Origin: Polyangiaceae bacterium
GTDB lineage: Bacteria > Myxococcota > Polyangia > Polyangiales > Polyangiaceae
Reading direction: 5' to 3'
Length of the DNA: 8,239 bases
Assembly (NCBI GenBank): GCA_025936205.1
Contig: JAICTU010000420.1
Span: forward strand, 1-8,239
In this document: piece after piece, positions 6,757-8,239 of the stretch
Numbering within the stretch: position 1 is the stretch's first letter
Layout: each line of letters opens with the position of its first letter
Translations under genes and position numbers: made by a program
Notes under the pieces: generated by a model
What the model was told of the DNA's origin: nothing
Seen by the model: the letters and a program-made list of their open reading frames with translations, nothing else
Databases searched by the model: none

Positions 6757-7944
6757 TCAGCCTTTCACACAGACGACTTGCCGCAGCTCATGGACGATCT
6801 CCACGAGGTCGTCCTGCCTGGCCATGACCTCGCCGATGTCCTTGTAAGCACCCGGCGCTTCGTCGATCACGCCCGAGTCCTTGCGGCATTCGACCCCTCG
6901 AGTCTGCTCCCGCAGCTGCTCGATGGTGAACGCCTTGCGCGCGGCGCCGCGGCTCATGCGGCGCCCGGCGCCGTGCGATGCCGACTCGAACGACCAGCGG
7001 CTGCCCTTGCCGCGCACGATGAACGAACGCGCGCCCATCGAGCCGGGAATGATCCCGAGCTCGCCCGCGCCGGCGCGGATCGCGCCTTTGCGCGTGACGA
7101 GCAGCTCTTCATCGAAGTGCATCTCCTCCGCCACGTAGTTGTGATGACAGGTCACGAGCTGGCCGAACTTCACCCGCTGGAAGAAGCGGCGGAAGACCTT
7201 CTGGATCAGCTCCAGCATCAGTGCGCGATTCAGCGCCGCATACTCCTGCGCCCAGAACAGGTCGCGGCGATAGGCGTCGAACTTGGGGCTGCCCGCCAGG
7301 AACACGGCCAGGTCCGGGTCCGGCAGGTCGCGGTTGTGAAACAGCGAGCGAGCGACCTCCATGTGGTGCTCGGCGAGCGCGGCGCCGATGTGGCGGCTGC
7401 CGGAATGCAGCATGAGCCAGACGCTGCCGGTGGTGTCCAGGCACACCTCGATGAAGTGGTTGCCGCCGCCGAGCGTGCCGAGCTGGCAACTCGCGCGCGA
7501 CGCGAGCTTCTGCACGCGGGGCGTGAGCTCAGCGAAGCGGGCCATGAGCTCGGCACCCTGCCGCTTGCAGTGGGGCCCGAGCTCTTCCCAGGCGGCGCTC
7601 CGGCGCTGCCCACGCCCGACCGGCACGGCCTTCTCGAGCGCCAGGCGCAGCGGCTTCAGGTCGCTCGGCAGATCCTCCGCCGAGAGGTTGGTCTGGAGCG
7701 CCGCCATGCCACAGCCGATATCCACGCCCACCGCTGCAGGAGACACGGCGCCGCGCATGGCCACCACCGTACCGACGGTGGCGCCCTTGCCCGCATGCAC
7801 GTCGGGCATGACCGCGACGTGATGCGCGACCCACGGCAGCCCCGCGACACGCCGCAGTTGATCCAGCACCAGCGCGTCGAGCTCATTCGCCGGCGCCCAG
7901 AGCCGGATGGGCACACGATCGCCAGCGAGTTGACAGCAAGGCAT
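6757..7944 (-). CDS. rtcB: RNA-splicing ligase RtcB
   Basis: The protein has 395 residues, close to the length of E. coli RtcB (about 408), and is collinear with it. RtcB joins RNA ends carrying a 2',3'-cyclic phosphate or 3'-phosphate to 5'-OH ends, using GTP and Mn2+. Visible motifs are AVMPDVHAGKG (44-54), VDIGCGM with Asp75 and Cys78, GGGNHFIE with Asn162 and His163, LHSGSRH with His180, CHHNYV with His268, and ASHGAGRRMSR with His324. His324 is the expected guanylylated histidine, and the metal ligands all appear present. The product is therefore predicted to be active. The start is ATG 7944, with AGGA 8 nt upstream; the longer TTG 7965 start lies in the loop of the leader hairpin and is unlikely. 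The gene follows rbfA on the same strand; no rtcA or rtcR is seen in the window. Confidence 0.96.
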   Translation of the reverse strand: MPCCQLAGDRVPIRLWAPANELDALVLDQLRRVAGLPWVAHHVAVMPDVHAGKGATVGTVVAMRGAVSPAAVGVDIGCGMAALQTNLSAEDLPSDLKPLRLALEKAVPVGRGQRRSAAWEELGPHCKRQGAELMARFAELTPRVQKLASRASCQLGTLGGGNHFIEVCLDTTGSVWLMLHSGSRHIGAALAEHHMEVARSLFHNRDLPDPDLAVFLAGSPKFDAYRRDLFWAQEYAALNRALMLELIQKVFRRFFQRVKFGQLVTCHHNYVAEEMHFDEELLVTRKGAIRAGAGELGIIPGSMGARSFIVRGKGSRWSFESASHGAGRRMSRGAARKAFTIEQLREQTRGVECRKDSGVIDEAPGAYKDIGEVMARQDDLVEIVHELRQVVCVKG

Positions 7945-7952
7945 GATTAGTG

Positions 7953-7973
7953 TCCTGTAACGCAAGTTACAGG
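7953..7973 (-). promoter_or_regulatory. Perfect hairpin overlapping the rtcB ribosome-binding site
   Basis: On the rtcB sense strand, CCTGTAAC-TTGC-GTTACAGG (7973 to 7954) is a perfect 8-bp stem with a 4-nt loop, ending 9 nt before the ATG. The AGG of the Shine-Dalgarno AGGA (7956-7953) is the distal end of the 3' arm, so folding would hide it from the ribosome. On the other strand the loop reads GCAA. It could instead be a protein operator. A TTTACA hexamer (7985 to 7980, minus strand) may be a -35 element with a poor -10 inside the dyad. Confidence 0.6.
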
Positions 7974-7988
7974 CACAAATGTAAAGGG

Positions 7989-8088
7989 AGTGCGCCAGAA
8001 CATAGTGGGCCTTTGCGGCAGAATTCCCGCGGCCCTCGCCCCGTCAGGGGCCGCGGAATTCTGCAAGGAACGTTGGTTCTGGCGCACT
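7989..8088. mobile_element. 100-bp hairpin element with 13-bp terminal inverted repeats (MITE-like)
   Basis: The termini are perfect inverted repeats, AGTGCGCCAGAAC (7989-8001) and GTTCTGGCGCACT (8076-8088). They are flanked by identical AGGG at 7985-7988 and 8089-8092, consistent with a 4-bp target-site duplication. The repeat ends exactly where the flanks begin. Inside, 8018-8035 and 8048-8064 pair over 10 + 7 bp with one bulged C (8028), and CCTT (8010-8013) pairs with AAGG (8065-8068). The whole unit can therefore fold into one long hairpin with a 12-nt loop. It encodes no protein of its own. The parental transposon family is not identified. Alternatives are a structured RNA or an unusual terminator between rbfA and rtcB; there is no T-run. 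Confidence 0.6.
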
Positions 8089-8239
8089 AGGGTTCCTCCT
8101 CGGCAGCTGCGCTGCCGGATCCTGACGAAAGGTCAGGTCTGGGATGCGCTTCACGGGCAATGCGTCGCACAGCCTGGCGCGCAAGAAGCCTGCGGCACGT
8201 TCCAGCGCTGCCCGAGCCGGGGCCGAGTCCAGCGCATCC
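8044..8239 (-). CDS. rbfA: Ribosome-binding factor A, C-terminal part (5' end outside window)
   Basis: The minus-strand frame entering at 8238 encodes 64 residues before TGA at 8046-8044. It contains ALERAAGFLRARLCDALPVK and RIPDLTFRQDP, the typical C-terminal helix and final strand of RbfA (pattern: A..FLR..La..L.LR..PeL.F..D). RbfA is a KH-fold protein that binds the 30S subunit and assists 16S rRNA 5'-end maturation and cold adaptation. The usual acidic or hydrophobic C-terminal segment is replaced by AAQLPRRNPSAPEPTFLAEF and a few more residues. The last 14 residues and stop codon (8088-8044) lie inside the 100-bp inverted-repeat element, so this C-terminus appears acquired. Two small dyads in the coding region, CGGCAGC-TGC-GCTGCCG (8101-8117) and CCTGAC-GAAAG-GTCAGG (8121-8137), may fold in the mRNA. 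rtcB follows on the same strand. Confidence 0.8.
   Translation of the reverse strand, partial: DALDSAPARAALERAAGFLRARLCDALPVKRIPDLTFRQDPAAQLPRRNPSAPEPTFLAEFRGP

Noticed and set aside
6778..7950. 390-codon open frame on the plus strand
   Set aside because: It is antisense to the complete, motif-rich rtcB gene and is low-complexity in Arg, Ala and His; open frames like this are common opposite GC-rich genes.
7945..7965. rtcB start at TTG 7965
   Set aside because: It is a rare start codon located in the loop of the leader hairpin, while ATG 7944 has a well-spaced AGGA.
7984..8001. Sigma-54 promoter for rtcB (TGGCGC on the minus strand)
   Set aside because: The GG of a -24 box is present but the required GC at -12 is missing; the spacing leads to TTTA. 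No rtcR is in the window either.
8018..8064. Ordinary intrinsic terminator for rbfA
   Set aside because: The stem is strong but is followed by GCCGCAAAGG with no U-tract, and it sits inside a larger unit with terminal repeats and flanking duplication.
7989..8088. Integron attC site
   Set aside because: The ends lack the RYYYAAC/GTTRRRY core sites, and the terminal repeats are perfect, without the extrahelical bases typical of attC.

Overview
This 8.2-kb stretch of GC-rich bacterial chromosome suits a deltaproteobacterial / Myxococcota-type genome. That assignment is an inference from GC content and gene families: a NIT-HAMP-HPt-HATPase sensor kinase, a roadblock-like protein, and a relic of a secreted-protein family that I associate with myxobacteria and actinobacteria. 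No rRNA, tRNA, CRISPR array or intact transposase was seen.

Left part (1-3834). A minus-strand 2TM-domain membrane protein lies divergent from a large plus-strand CheA-like sensor histidine kinase with an N-terminal nitrate/nitrite-sensing (NIT) domain. Between them is the frameshifted C-terminal remnant of an uncharacterised protein family, whose stop codon lies 11 nt upstream of the kinase GTG. The kinase is followed by a GC-rich dyad.

Middle (3835-6747). About 510 bp without a convincing gene precede a small plus-strand protein with a probable roadblock/LC7 fold and a long disordered tail. It converges, across a pair of hairpins, on a minus-strand LysR-type regulator. The LysR gene is divergent from a hemerythrin-like (HHE) protein. 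Their 113-bp intergenic region holds a perfect 7-4-7 palindrome, a good candidate for the LysR operator.

Right part (6757-8239). The minus-strand RNA ligase gene rtcB converges on the hemerythrin gene. Upstream of it, on the same strand and running off the window, is the C-terminal end of rbfA (ribosome-binding factor A). Two notable structures lie between them. The first is an exactly 100-bp hairpin element with perfect 13-bp terminal inverted repeats flanked by AGGG direct repeats; it looks like a MITE-type insertion and now supplies the last 14 residues and stop codon of RbfA. The second is a perfect 8-4-8 hairpin whose arm contains the rtcB Shine-Dalgarno sequence. If the 100-bp element and one AGGG copy are removed in silico, rbfA would end 22 nt before rtcB, suggesting an ancestral rbfA-rtcB operon (ribosome maturation plus RNA repair) that the element has split.
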